A stretch of DNA of 19,115 nt. It comes from Pelotomaculum sp. GTDB lineage: Bacteria; Bacillota; Desulfotomaculia; Desulfotomaculales; Pelotomaculaceae. The notes under the pieces were generated by a model. That model was not told the origin of the DNA. It searched no databases and saw nothing but the letters and a program-made list of their open reading frames with translations. Position numbers and translations under genes: made by a program. Numbering within the stretch: the first letter of the stretch is position 1; each line of letters opens with the position of its first letter. The DNA lies in NCBI GenBank assembly GCA_022839445.1, contig JALHFC010000049.1:1-19115 (forward strand). The letters run 5' to 3'. Positions 1 through 5,958 of this stretch are shown here, one piece after another.

Positions 1-210
1 GGCAATATTCAACCCCTTTTTATTAATGAGATTGTGTATAAATTTTAAACGTTTAAGGTCATTGTTTGAATACAACCTTTGCCGGTTTTTCCGTTTTGGC
101 TCAATCAGGTTATTTCTTTCCCAGATGCGTAAGGTCTCGGGGTGAACCTGAAGCAGTTGGGCGACCACACCGATATTAAACAACGGTTGGTCATCATCCT
201 GGATGGGCAT
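1..210 (-). CDS. MerR-family transcriptional regulator, N-terminal part (cut by window edge)
   Basis: This is a DNA-binding transcription factor of the MerR family; only the first 70 codons are in the window and the frame is open to base 1. The translation begins MPIQDDDQPLFNIGVVAQLL and continues into the winged-helix signature HPETLRIWERNNLIEP, then RLYSNNDLKRLKFI, the usual MerR order of helix-turn-helix, wing and second helix pair. The ATG at 208-210 is preceded by AAGGAAGTG at a suitable distance. The pattern (VHPETLR, RLYSNNDL, ending KKGLNIA) resembles the short HspR/GlnR-like MerR proteins more than metal-sensing ones. The effector domain, if any, lies outside, so the ligand cannot be named. 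A dyad sits inside the spacer of its own promoter, consistent with autoregulation. Family assignment is firm; function is unknown. Confidence 0.9.
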   Translation of the reverse strand, partial: MPIQDDDQPLFNIGVVAQLLQVHPETLRIWERNNLIEPKRKNRQRLYSNNDLKRLKFIHNLINKKGLNIA

Positions 211-246
211 ATAAAATCACTTCCTTAGTTGGACACAATTTTCTTT

Positions 247-275
247 ATTATATAGCTACAAAAGCTATTAGTAAA
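247..275 (-). promoter_or_regulatory. Promoter of the MerR gene with a dyad in the spacer
   Basis: On the minus strand, TTTACT (275-270) and TATAAT (252-247) are separated by 17 bp, a good sigma-A promoter about 37 bp upstream of the MerR start codon. The spacer holds a perfect inverted repeat, ATAGCT-acaaa-AGCTAT (252-268). MerR-family proteins bind dyads between -35 and -10, so this is a plausible autoregulatory operator. The promoter elements and dyad are seen directly; binding is inferred. Confidence 0.6.
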
Positions 276-395
276 CATTTAGGTCAAAAGATTTTTGCAT
301 ATAAAAAAGCAATATTTTACCGGAAAATTTTTATGAATTATTTTTACTCTGCACGGGCATAATTAGATTTACAAGGGTCCGTAATGGCTAAAGCC

Positions 396-666
396 AAGAC
401 TGTTATAGGGTCGAAGGGCTCTGTAACAGTCGGCCAAAGGCTAATACCAGGTCAGGAATGGCTCGGTATTAGCCGGCGGGCAGACTGGTGGATGTTCCGG
501 CAGGCTTTGCAGCGGTTGTAAAGACTGTTGCAGGGTCGCAAGCGATATCCATTGGTCGAGCTAAGATTATCATGGGTGTCGGTTGCTAATTTACAATAAA
601 AAAATTGGGGTTTGTAGCAGTCAAAAGAGATTGCTGCAGGCTCCCAAGATATCTATGATAGTCGAG
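396..666. repeat. Non-coding stretch with diverged direct repeats and two hairpins
   Basis: The 513 bases between the MerR start and the truncated MFS gene hold no convincing gene. Three diverged copies of a roughly 40-nt unit are visible at 396-432, 521-560 and 627-666. Copies 1 and 2 share AAGACTGTT..AGGGTCG, and copies 2 and 3 share GCAGG..C, ATATC and GTCGAG. Copy 1 forms an 11-bp hairpin (398-408 with 421-431, one G-U pair). Next to it a perfect 10-bp inverted repeat, GGCTAATACC/GGTATTAGCC (439-448 with 465-474), encloses a 16-nt loop. Short open frames across copies 1 and 2 (384-521 and 473-589) both read a K-T-V-x-G-S string but in different frames, so this may be the relic of a repetitive coding sequence or a structured RNA. 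Confidence 0.45.
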
Positions 667-692
667 AATAGGTCATTGCGGGCTCTTAACAT

Positions 693-730
693 AAGAAACC
701 TTCCTCGTTTGGGGAAGGTTTCTTTATTTT
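693..730 (+). terminator. Intrinsic terminator-like hairpin
   Basis: A perfect 12-bp stem, AAGAAACCTTCC (693-704) pairing with GGAAGGTTTCTT (713-724), encloses an 8-nt loop and is followed on the plus strand by TATTTTGTT. The downstream tract is more T-rich on the plus strand. On the minus strand the hairpin directly overlaps the stop of the truncated MFS gene, so it could also end that transcript. Confidence 0.65.
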
Positions 731-1272
731 GTTGTGGTTTGAACGGATTGTTTTATGATTGTAAAGCTCGCGATGCTGATAATATACAATCCTGCGGTCG
801 GAGCAACGGCCATGGACAGTGTACTGGCCAGGCCGTAGTATCCCATTCCCTCGCCGAGTCTTTTTTTAGGTATCAGGTCGGCAGCAATTGTACCTCCCGC
901 CGTGCTGGCGGCGCCCCAGCCAAAACCGTGGATAAATCGGATTGCCAGCAAGGCCAGGACTGTCGGAGCCCAGTTGTAAGCCAGTGTGGAAATCAGGAAG
1001 ACCAACAGACCCAGCATATAGACTATCTTCCTGCCGTAAACATCCAGGGCCATGCCGGCAAATGGCCTGATCAGTACTGCGGACACTGTAAAAATGCCAA
1101 TAACCAGTCCGGCCATCGCTTCGTCCCCGCCAAGGAAATTGACGTAAACCGGAAGGGTAGGGAGGAGCATCTGAAAACCCATGAAAATAGTCAGGTTGGC
1201 CAGGCAAATTAGAACAAAATCCCTTGTCCAGAGTTTATCCTGCTTGTTAATTGCAATTTCCTTGTTGTTCAA
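724..1272 (-). pseudogene. Truncated MFS transporter (N-terminal half only)
   Basis: This is the N-terminal half of a major facilitator superfamily membrane transporter. The frame encodes 182 residues, against about 390-400 for a complete 12-helix protein. Visible segments include LICLANLTIFMGFQMLLPTL (TM1), GLVIGIFTVSAVLIRPFAGM with the loop motif around ALDVYGRKIVYMLG, and later helices through YYGLASTLSMAVAPTAGLYI. Homology-like sequence then stops and the tail runs into QTTTK and a stop inside the 693-724 hairpin. The start is best placed at TTG 1272, where AGGAGGT lies 6 nt upstream in the sequence AGGAGGTCCGGTTTTGAAC; the upstream ATG at 1296 has no comparable site. The C-terminal half was probably lost by deletion near 730-770. 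Only five or six helices remain, so transport is unlikely. The substrate cannot be told. Confidence 0.8.
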
Positions 1273-1365
1273 AACCGGACCTCCTGTCCCCAACATACCA
1301 TATTATATATCAATGTGTTCTCGCTGCCCAGCGTGACTTTTAAGATTTTGCCGGGAAGCAAAAGG

Positions 1366-1394
1366 GGAAGCAAAGGGACGTTCTTTTTGCTTCC
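1366..1394. repeat. REP-like imperfect palindrome, single copy
   Basis: A 29-nt unit starts GGAAGCAAAGGGACG and ends TTTTTGCTTCC. It has the same length and outer arms (GGAAGCA/TGCTTCC) as each arm of the large palindrome at 7650-7717 and matches it at 23 of 29 positions without gaps. A further partial copy (GGGAAGCAAAAG) lies just upstream at about 1354-1365. Such short palindromes are typical of REP elements mobilised by RAYT-type transposases; no transposase is present here. The rest of 1297-1492 shows no gene. Confidence 0.6.
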
Positions 1395-1492
1395 TCCTTG
1401 TTACATACGGCGGGGGGCAGGGGTAATTATTGGTTGATCAATGCGACACGAAAAAACTGCCTCTTCCAGTCGGTGTGTTTGAATTCATAAAT

Positions 1493-2395
1493 TCACATTA
1501 AGAACTGTCCCCGATATAAATTTTTGGACCAGACATTCATATCTTCAAAATCGCCGCCTATATTGCAATTATTATTCAATATTCCACGAAACCCGTAACC
1601 CAAACCGGCGAACACCTTGTTCATTCCGGCAGAACTGCTTCGGGCGATGGTGTAAAAACAACGGATTCCTCCACTCCTGAGCCGTGTTTCAAGTTGCTTA
1701 AGAAGACAGCTTGCCAGTCCCCGTCCCCTCCACTCGGGCAGAGTTGCGAAATCTGTCACTTCCGCATTTTTTTCCTTAAAGTTTATTTCCGCAGAGGCTG
1801 CTGCAACTAGTCCTTCTTCTTCTGTCCACGCTGTCATATAATAAACACCGTGCTCCATCGTGTTCTTTAAATAGCCGGGATCAAAAACCGGGAAAGGATA
1901 AGTGATGAAAACCCTGTCGTACAGCCGGGCCAGGTCCTTGCAATGTTGGGCTTGTCCTTGTTTCAGTGTAATCCCGGTTGCGGGCATCCGTTTTTTCGGT
2001 TCGGCGGCGGAATTGAGGAGCAATTTGATTACCTGGCGCCTGCCGTTTTTGTTTGATGCTGTTTGTCTTTTTACACTAAGATATTTTGCAAATATTAGCG
2101 CCTGCTCCTTGCCCATAAAATAGCCGGGTATCTTCGCTTCCAATTGCATGCCGGCGCTGGTAAAAGCATGTACCCATTTTACTTTGGATTTAAGCCATAT
2201 TTTGTCGAGCCCTCTTTTCAGAGCTTTTTCAGTAAGGACCCGGACCATTTTCCCTGCGCCTTCGTTTCCTTCAAGTTCAAAATCATAAACGGTAATCCGC
2301 TTGTTGTACGGTGAAGTTAGAATGCGGCAGTTAAATTCCTTTTCTTGCACAATTCCCCACTTGTCGGGGCGAGTATTTTTATTGCGCGTTGGCAT
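1493..2395 (-). CDS. ablB: Beta-lysine N6-acetyltransferase AblB
   Basis: This GNAT-family enzyme acetylates the epsilon amino group of beta-lysine with acetyl-CoA, the second step in making the compatible solute N-epsilon-acetyl-beta-lysine in the cytoplasm. The ATG at 2395 gives 300 residues and has AGAGGTGG just upstream; a GTG nine bases earlier is possible but lies within that site. AblB features seen: YDFELEG near residue 37, the LYDRVFITYPFPVFDP block (about 158-173), YYMTAW and SAEINF, TDFATLPEWRGRGLASCLL with the acetyl-CoA loop RGRGLA (about 223-228), YTIARSSSAGMN, and MNVWSKNL near the C-terminus. It overlaps kamA by 17 nt, so the two are translationally coupled. The last residues (RGQFLM) are encoded by a GGGGACAGTTCTT stretch resembling the core of the REP-like repeat elsewhere in the window, so the original end may have been altered. 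Assignment is strong, from motifs plus the kamA neighbour. Confidence 0.93.
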   Translation of the reverse strand: MPTRNKNTRPDKWGIVQEKEFNCRILTSPYNKRITVYDFELEGNEGAGKMVRVLTEKALKRGLDKIWLKSKVKWVHAFTSAGMQLEAKIPGYFMGKEQALIFAKYLSVKRQTASNKNGRRQVIKLLLNSAAEPKKRMPATGITLKQGQAQHCKDLARLYDRVFITYPFPVFDPGYLKNTMEHGVYYMTAWTEEEGLVAAASAEINFKEKNAEVTDFATLPEWRGRGLASCLLKQLETRLRSGGIRCFYTIARSSSAGMNKVFAGLGYGFRGILNNNCNIGGDFEDMNVWSKNLYRGQFLM

Positions 2396-3659
2396 GAGCC
2401 CCACCTCTATGAGAAGAATTGCGGGCTTTGCGGGTATTTCCTTCGGGTACCAGGCTTATTATATTGTTGCTTGGATCAATTAGTTTTTGAAGGCCGACAG
2501 GCTTTTCATGAAAACTCTTATCCTTGCATATGGAGCAAGATGGTTTACAGATCGAGTCGGGGTTTGCCGCTTCTTCGTAAACACAAATAACGCCCTCATA
2601 GTTGCGCAACAATATTTTGGAGTTGGTCATGGATATCAGGTAATTAGGCAGGACGGGGATTTTTCCTCCTCCTCCGGGCGCATCGACGACATAAGTAGGT
2701 ACGGCAAAACCGGAGGTGTGCCCGATCAAAGCCTCCATAATTTCTATACCTTTTGATACTGGGGTTCGAAAATGTTCAATGCCTCTTGACAAGTCGCACT
2801 GATAAAGATAATAAGGGCGGACCCGGTTTTTAACCAGCAGGTGCACAAGTTTCTTTATAACCATGGGACAATCATTGACTCCCCTGAGCAGGACCGTCTG
2901 GTTCCCCAGAGGAATGCCGGCGTCGGCCAGCCTGGCCAGTGCGCTTACGGATTCCGGTGAAAATTCACACGGATGGTTGAAGTGTGTGTTGATCCAGATG
3001 GGGTGGTATTTTTTAATCATATCGACCAGGCTGTTGGTGATTCTTTGCGGCATAACAACCGGGGTGCGGGTGCCGATCCGTATAACCTCCACATGAGGAA
3101 TCTCCCTGATTTTTCGGACAATTCGCTCCAGCCTTACGGTGGGCAATATCAGAGGGTCCCCTCCTGACAACAGGACATCTCGTATTTCCGGATGAGATTT
3201 TATATACATAATTCCCCGTTCAATATCGCTGTCGGAAATGTTTCCACCCCGGTCTCCCACTTTGCGCTTGCGGGTACAGTGCCTGCAGTACATTGAACAT
3301 TCATTGGTAACCAGCAGCAGTACACGGTCGGGGTAACGGTGAGTTAATCCTGGCGTGGGAGAATCTGTATCCTCGTGCAGAGGGTCTTCCATATCACCAC
3401 ATCCCCTAATCAACTCCTGAAAGTCCGGTATGCTTTGAATGCGGACGGGACATCCGGGATCTTCCTTCTTAATAAGCGACGCGTAATAAGGGGTAATTGC
3501 CATAGGAAATACGTCGCACGCTTTTTGTATGTTTAGTTTTTCGTCGTCCGTTAAATTGATAAAATCAGCCAGTTCCTCCATCGACCGGATCCGGCGCCTC
3601 ATCTGCCATCTCCAGTCCGGCCAGTTAACATTATCTTTTAAGTTTAGCAACTGAAACAC
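2379..3659 (-). CDS. kamA: Lysine 2,3-aminomutase KamA (AblA)
   Basis: This radical-SAM, PLP-dependent enzyme converts L-lysine to L-beta-lysine. With ablB directly downstream it feeds osmolyte synthesis rather than lysine fermentation. From the GTG start at 3659 (preceded by AGGGGAGGG, 9 nt away) the protein has 426 residues, close to the usual 416. The radical-SAM motif CSMYCRHC gives cysteines 121, 125 and 128; the PLP lysine in DAPGGGGK is 333; the substrate-binding aspartates in YQCDLSRG and VVDAPGG are 289 and 326. All sit exactly four residues before the positions known from the Clostridium subterminale enzyme (125/129/132, 337, 293, 330), so the catalytic set is complete. A C-terminal cysteine cluster (CKPSCSIC) fits the zinc site of the family. 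It lies downstream of a c-di-AMP riboswitch and a 28-codon ORF, with no strong terminator in the 140 nt before it, so read-through control is likely. Confidence 0.96.
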   Translation of the reverse strand: MFQLLNLKDNVNWPDWRWQMRRRIRSMEELADFINLTDDEKLNIQKACDVFPMAITPYYASLIKKEDPGCPVRIQSIPDFQELIRGCGDMEDPLHEDTDSPTPGLTHRYPDRVLLLVTNECSMYCRHCTRKRKVGDRGGNISDSDIERGIMYIKSHPEIRDVLLSGGDPLILPTVRLERIVRKIREIPHVEVIRIGTRTPVVMPQRITNSLVDMIKKYHPIWINTHFNHPCEFSPESVSALARLADAGIPLGNQTVLLRGVNDCPMVIKKLVHLLVKNRVRPYYLYQCDLSRGIEHFRTPVSKGIEIMEALIGHTSGFAVPTYVVDAPGGGGKIPVLPNYLISMTNSKILLRNYEGVICVYEEAANPDSICKPSCSICKDKSFHEKPVGLQKLIDPSNNIISLVPEGNTRKARNSSHRGGAHANAQ

Positions 3660-3799
3660 GTTAATTATCCCTCCCCTATTAAACATTTCCAAGTATAATC
3701 ACAGCATATATTTGACAAACCATTCGTCTATTAATTAGAATAACACTCCATTGCCTGCCTTAAACTACAGGAATGTTTACAGCCCATGCCCCGCATAAG

Positions 3800-3886
3800 C
3801 TAAGTAAAAGGATACCTGAACAGATAATGGCTTAATGACCGGTTTATCTGGGAGTTGATGAAAGCTATATGAATAGGTCTGGACAT
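3800..3886 (-). CDS. 28-residue ORF between riboswitch terminator and kamA
   Basis: The ORF starts at ATG 3886 with AGGAGG seven bases upstream, one of the best ribosome binding sites in the window, and reads MSRPIHIAFINSQINRSLSH followed by YLFRYPFT and a TAG stop. It begins about 40 nt downstream of the riboswitch terminator and ends 140 nt before kamA. I do not recognise it. It has no clear signal peptide or membrane helix and carries five basic residues (three Arg, two His). It could be a small regulatory peptide, the start of a gene whose remainder has been deleted, or a leader ORF affecting kamA. The ribosome binding site argues that it is, or was, translated. No function is claimed. 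Confidence 0.5.
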   Translation of the reverse strand: MSRPIHIAFINSQINRSLSHYLFRYPFT

Positions 3887-3923
3887 AATGCAACCTCCTG
3901 AAGAATTTTCATGATCTAAGAAT

Positions 3924-3949
3924 AAAAAAACCCGGTAACACCGCCCGGG
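3924..3949 (-). terminator. Intrinsic terminator of the riboswitch expression platform
   Basis: On the minus strand CCCGG (3949-3945) pairs with CCGGG (3935-3931) around a 9-nt loop, followed by seven Ts. It lies about 60 nt downstream of the c-di-AMP aptamer and upstream of the 28-codon ORF and kamA, so it is the likely off-state hairpin of the riboswitch. Known ydaO-type switches mostly lower expression when c-di-AMP is high. Confidence 0.7.
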
Positions 3950-4007
3950 ATTCAAAGAAATAGGTAAATAAACGACAAGCTGATCCATGCCGTCTAATGC
4001 CGTATTT

Positions 4008-4140
4008 GATCTTCTTCCCTTTCAACGCTTACGAGGTTAGCTGACGGATTCGGGTCGAAAGAGCGTAACCCTACCTTTCTCCAGAAAGGATTCACCCCGG
4101 AATACTGGTTCCCCCGTTTCTTAATAAGAATTAAGCGGTA
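4008..4140 (-). promoter_or_regulatory. Cyclic di-AMP riboswitch (ydaO/yuaA type)
   Basis: On the minus strand the leader carries the conserved blocks of the ydaO class in order: ACGGGGGAACCA, GGGGTGAATCC, TAGGG..CGACCCGAATCC, then GTCAGCTAACCTCGTAAGCG and TTGAAAGGGAAG. The outer helix forms between CGCTT (about 4138-4134) and AAGCG (4030-4026). Established knowledge: this class binds two c-di-AMP molecules and controls potassium transport, osmolyte and cell-wall genes. Here it precedes a terminator, a 28-codon ORF and kamA-ablB, which fits osmolyte synthesis being shut off when c-di-AMP signals low osmotic stress. Identity is based on the consensus blocks by eye; a covariance-model search would settle it. 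Confidence 0.92.
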
Positions 4141-4180
4141 AAAAGACGCTATTTTATTTGTAATTTATTACCTACAACTT

Positions 4181-4209
4181 ATTATAACACATTGAGTTGT
4201 CGGTTGCAA
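4181..4209 (-). promoter_or_regulatory. Sigma-A promoter of the riboswitch-kamA-ablB transcript
   Basis: On the minus strand TTGCAA (4209-4204) and TATAAT (4186-4181) are separated by 17 bp. Transcription would start near 4174 and run about 35 nt into the c-di-AMP aptamer. The 3660-4353 stretch (about 690 nt without a large gene) is thus explained by this promoter, the riboswitch, its terminator, the small ORF and the divergent mscS promoter. Confidence 0.8.
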
Positions 4210-4293
4210 GAAAATATTTATGTATGAATAACTACATTAGCGGCTTTTTAGCCCGGCAGGTCCAGTTATCGGTGTTTATCAGTTTGAATTTTT

Positions 4294-4322
4294 TTGGAAA
4301 GGTTTTCGTGTTATATTATAGA
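4294..4322 (+). promoter_or_regulatory. Candidate promoter of the MscS-type channel gene
   Basis: TTGGAA (4294-4299) and TATAGA (4317-4322) are 17 bp apart, placing a start about 25 nt before the channel's ATG at 4354. It is divergent from the riboswitch promoter, with 85 bp between the two -35 hexamers, so both could share upstream regulation. The match to consensus is moderate. Confidence 0.5.
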
Positions 4323-4353
4323 AAGATGTATTCGTGAAAGGTGGTTTGACTGG

Positions 4354-5469
4354 ATGCCGGACACCGTCTTTGGCTGCATTGATGGTTTCAGATCGTTGTT
4401 GAATACACTACCAGCCACGGCGCAGTATGCAGTTGTAGTAACCTTAATATTCCTGGGCTGCATGTTGTTGAGAAAAATTTTTACAACCTATGTTTTTAAC
4501 TTGATATTAAAATTATTTTCAAAAACAGATGCTGAACTGGATAAAAAAATACTGCTGTCTTTTGAAGGTCCTATGCGAGTCTTTTTTGTGATCCTGGGCA
4601 TATATGCGGCTTTATTGTATTTGCCTCTCAGCGAGGTTCAAAAATCACTGACTACCAGGATTTTTCGCTCTGCAGTTATAGTACTGATAACCTGGGGTCT
4701 CTATAATTTGGAAGATGTGCAGTCAATATTGTTTAAAAAGATCCAGGAAAAATTAAATGTTCAGATCGATAAGATACTGTTCCCCTTCCTATCAAAATTT
4801 TTAAGGGTTGTGACTGTTTTATTTGCATTTACCATTATCGTTCAGGAATGGGACTATGATATTAACGGTTTGATAGCTGGTCTCGGCCTGGGAGGATTGG
4901 CCTTTGCCCTGGCCGCCAAGGATGCCTTGTCCAACATTTTCGGCGGTATGATAATAATACTTGACAAGCCTTTTTCCATCGGTGATTGGATTAAAACCCC
5001 GAGTGCGGAGGGAACAGTGGAAGATATATCATTTAGGAGTACAAAAATCAGGACATTTGCACAGGCTTTGGTGACGGTGCCGAACGCCACTTTAGCCAAC
5101 GAATCTATAACTAACTGGTCCAAAATGGGAAAGCGCCGGGTAACTTTCCAACTGGGGGTTGCGTATTCCACGCCGAGGGATAAATTGGAAAGGTGTATAC
5201 GCGCAATAAGGACAATGCTGGAGAATCACACGGAAATTCACAAGGAAACCATCTTTGTAGGCTTCGATAAATTTGCGGAGAACAGCCTGGATATATTACT
5301 ATATTTCTTTACCGTTACAACAGTATGGGGGGAGTTCCTGAGGGTAAAGGAAGACGTGAACTTTAAAATAATGGAGATACTGGAGCAGGAAGGTGTAACA
5401 GCCGCTTTTCCCAGCAGGAGTATTTATATTGAGAAGCCTTTGGCGCCATTGGAAAATCCCGACTCCTGA
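4354..5469 (+). CDS. MscS-family mechanosensitive ion channel
   Basis: This cytoplasmic-membrane channel of the small-conductance mechanosensitive family opens under membrane tension and releases solutes on hypo-osmotic shock. The ATG at 4354 is preceded by AAAGGTGG, eight to nine bases away, and gives 371 residues; the longer frame starting at 4294 overlaps the promoter and is not preferred. Visible parts: helices around YAVVVTLIFLGCMLL, MRVFFVILGIYAALLYL and FRSAVIVLITWGLYNL; the glycine/alanine-rich pore helix GLIAGLGLGGLAFALAAKDA (about 172-191) continuing into LSNIFGGMIIILDKPFSIGD; then the beta domain (TVEDISFRSTKIRT, VPNATLANESITNWS) and the C-terminal alpha/beta domain ending in SIYIEKP. 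The protein seems intact. It is divergent from the c-di-AMP-controlled osmolyte operon, which fits a joint osmotic role. Confidence 0.93.
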   Translation: MPDTVFGCIDGFRSLLNTLPATAQYAVVVTLIFLGCMLLRKIFTTYVFNLILKLFSKTDAELDKKILLSFEGPMRVFFVILGIYAALLYLPLSEVQKSLTTRIFRSAVIVLITWGLYNLEDVQSILFKKIQEKLNVQIDKILFPFLSKFLRVVTVLFAFTIIVQEWDYDINGLIAGLGLGGLAFALAAKDALSNIFGGMIIILDKPFSIGDWIKTPSAEGTVEDISFRSTKIRTFAQALVTVPNATLANESITNWSKMGKRRVTFQLGVAYSTPRDKLERCIRAIRTMLENHTEIHKETIFVGFDKFAENSLDILLYFFTVTTVWGEFLRVKEDVNFKIMEILEQEGVTAAFPSRSIYIEKPLAPLENPDS

Positions 5470-5509
5470 TTAACGTGAATGGCAACATTTTACTTTGATT
5501 AAATGACAA

Positions 5510-5538
5510 TTGACAATACCCGAGTGCCATGCTATGAT
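5510..5538 (+). promoter_or_regulatory. Strong promoter of the iscR-nifU-mnmA operon
   Basis: TTGACA (5510-5515) and TATGAT (5533-5538) are separated by exactly 17 bp, a near-consensus sigma-A promoter about 40 nt before the TTG start of the iscR remnant. IscR normally represses this kind of promoter. No clean IscR dyad was identified by eye, and the regulator itself is broken. Confidence 0.75.
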
Positions 5539-5577
5539 ATCTCAGCGGCACATATTTTTACTTAAGGATGTGGTTCC

Positions 5578-5900
5578 TTGCGGCTTTCCACGAGGGGGCA
5601 TTATGGACTAAAGGCTATGTTTGATCTGCAGATCTTGTTATCGGTGTCAGGGGGGCTTTGGGCGGCTATATCCTTGCCCGTGAACCTTCCCGGATCAGGG
5701 TGGGAGATGTTATCCGGGCGCTGGAGGGTCCTATCGCGCCGGTTCACTGTGTCAGTGAAGATAACCCAGGTATGTGTGATGAAGCTGATAATTGCATAAC
5801 ACGCACGGTATGGGCCCGGGTACGCGACGGTATCGCCGGGGTGCTCGATTCCATCACCCTCGCCGATATGTGCCGGGAGGCCGAAGAAACTTTGCGTTAA
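5578..5900 (+). pseudogene. iscR: Rrf2/IscR-family regulator with internal deletion and frameshift
   Basis: This is the remnant of an iron-sulfur-sensing Rrf2 transcription factor. From TTG 5578 (AAGGATG upstream) the frame reads LRLSTRGHYGLKAMFDL, the classic Rrf2 N-terminus. About 50 nt in, at a 12-bp palindrome (GATCTGCAGATC, 5623-5634), the match moves to another frame: LVIGVRGALGGYILAREPSR, then VGDVIRALEGPIAPVHCV, three cysteines (HCV, MCDE, DNCI) like the 2Fe-2S ligands of IscR, and LDSITLADM near the end. By comparison with CymR/IscR proteins about 35 codons are gone, including the recognition helix, and the deletion is not a multiple of three. The product cannot bind DNA normally. 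It heads the nifU-mnmA transcript, so loss may leave the operon constitutively on. Confidence 0.88.
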
Positions 5901-5958
5901 ACAATCAAAGTTTGTATTTAAAAAATATATTTTTTGTGTCGAGGGGGGCTTGCATAGC

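Noticed and set aside
384..521. 45-residue plus-strand ORF
   Set aside because: Spans the two hairpins, no ribosome binding site, and the reading frame changes in the next repeat; treated as part of the repeat region.
396..666. CRISPR array
   Set aside because: Repeats are diverged, only three, irregularly spaced, and no cas genes are present.
583..1212. 209-codon plus-strand open frame
   Set aside because: Opposite strand of the MFS remnant, low-complexity Gln/Asn/Arg-rich translation, no ribosome binding site; a shadow frame.
1451..1470. Possible terminator after ablB (ACTG/CAGT stem then six Ts on the minus strand)
   Set aside because: Only 4 bp of stem; too weak to report as a feature.
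3800..3988. 62-codon minus-strand frame starting upstream of the small ORF
   Set aside because: Its first half runs through the riboswitch terminator; the internal ATG at 3886 with AGGAGG is the sensible start.
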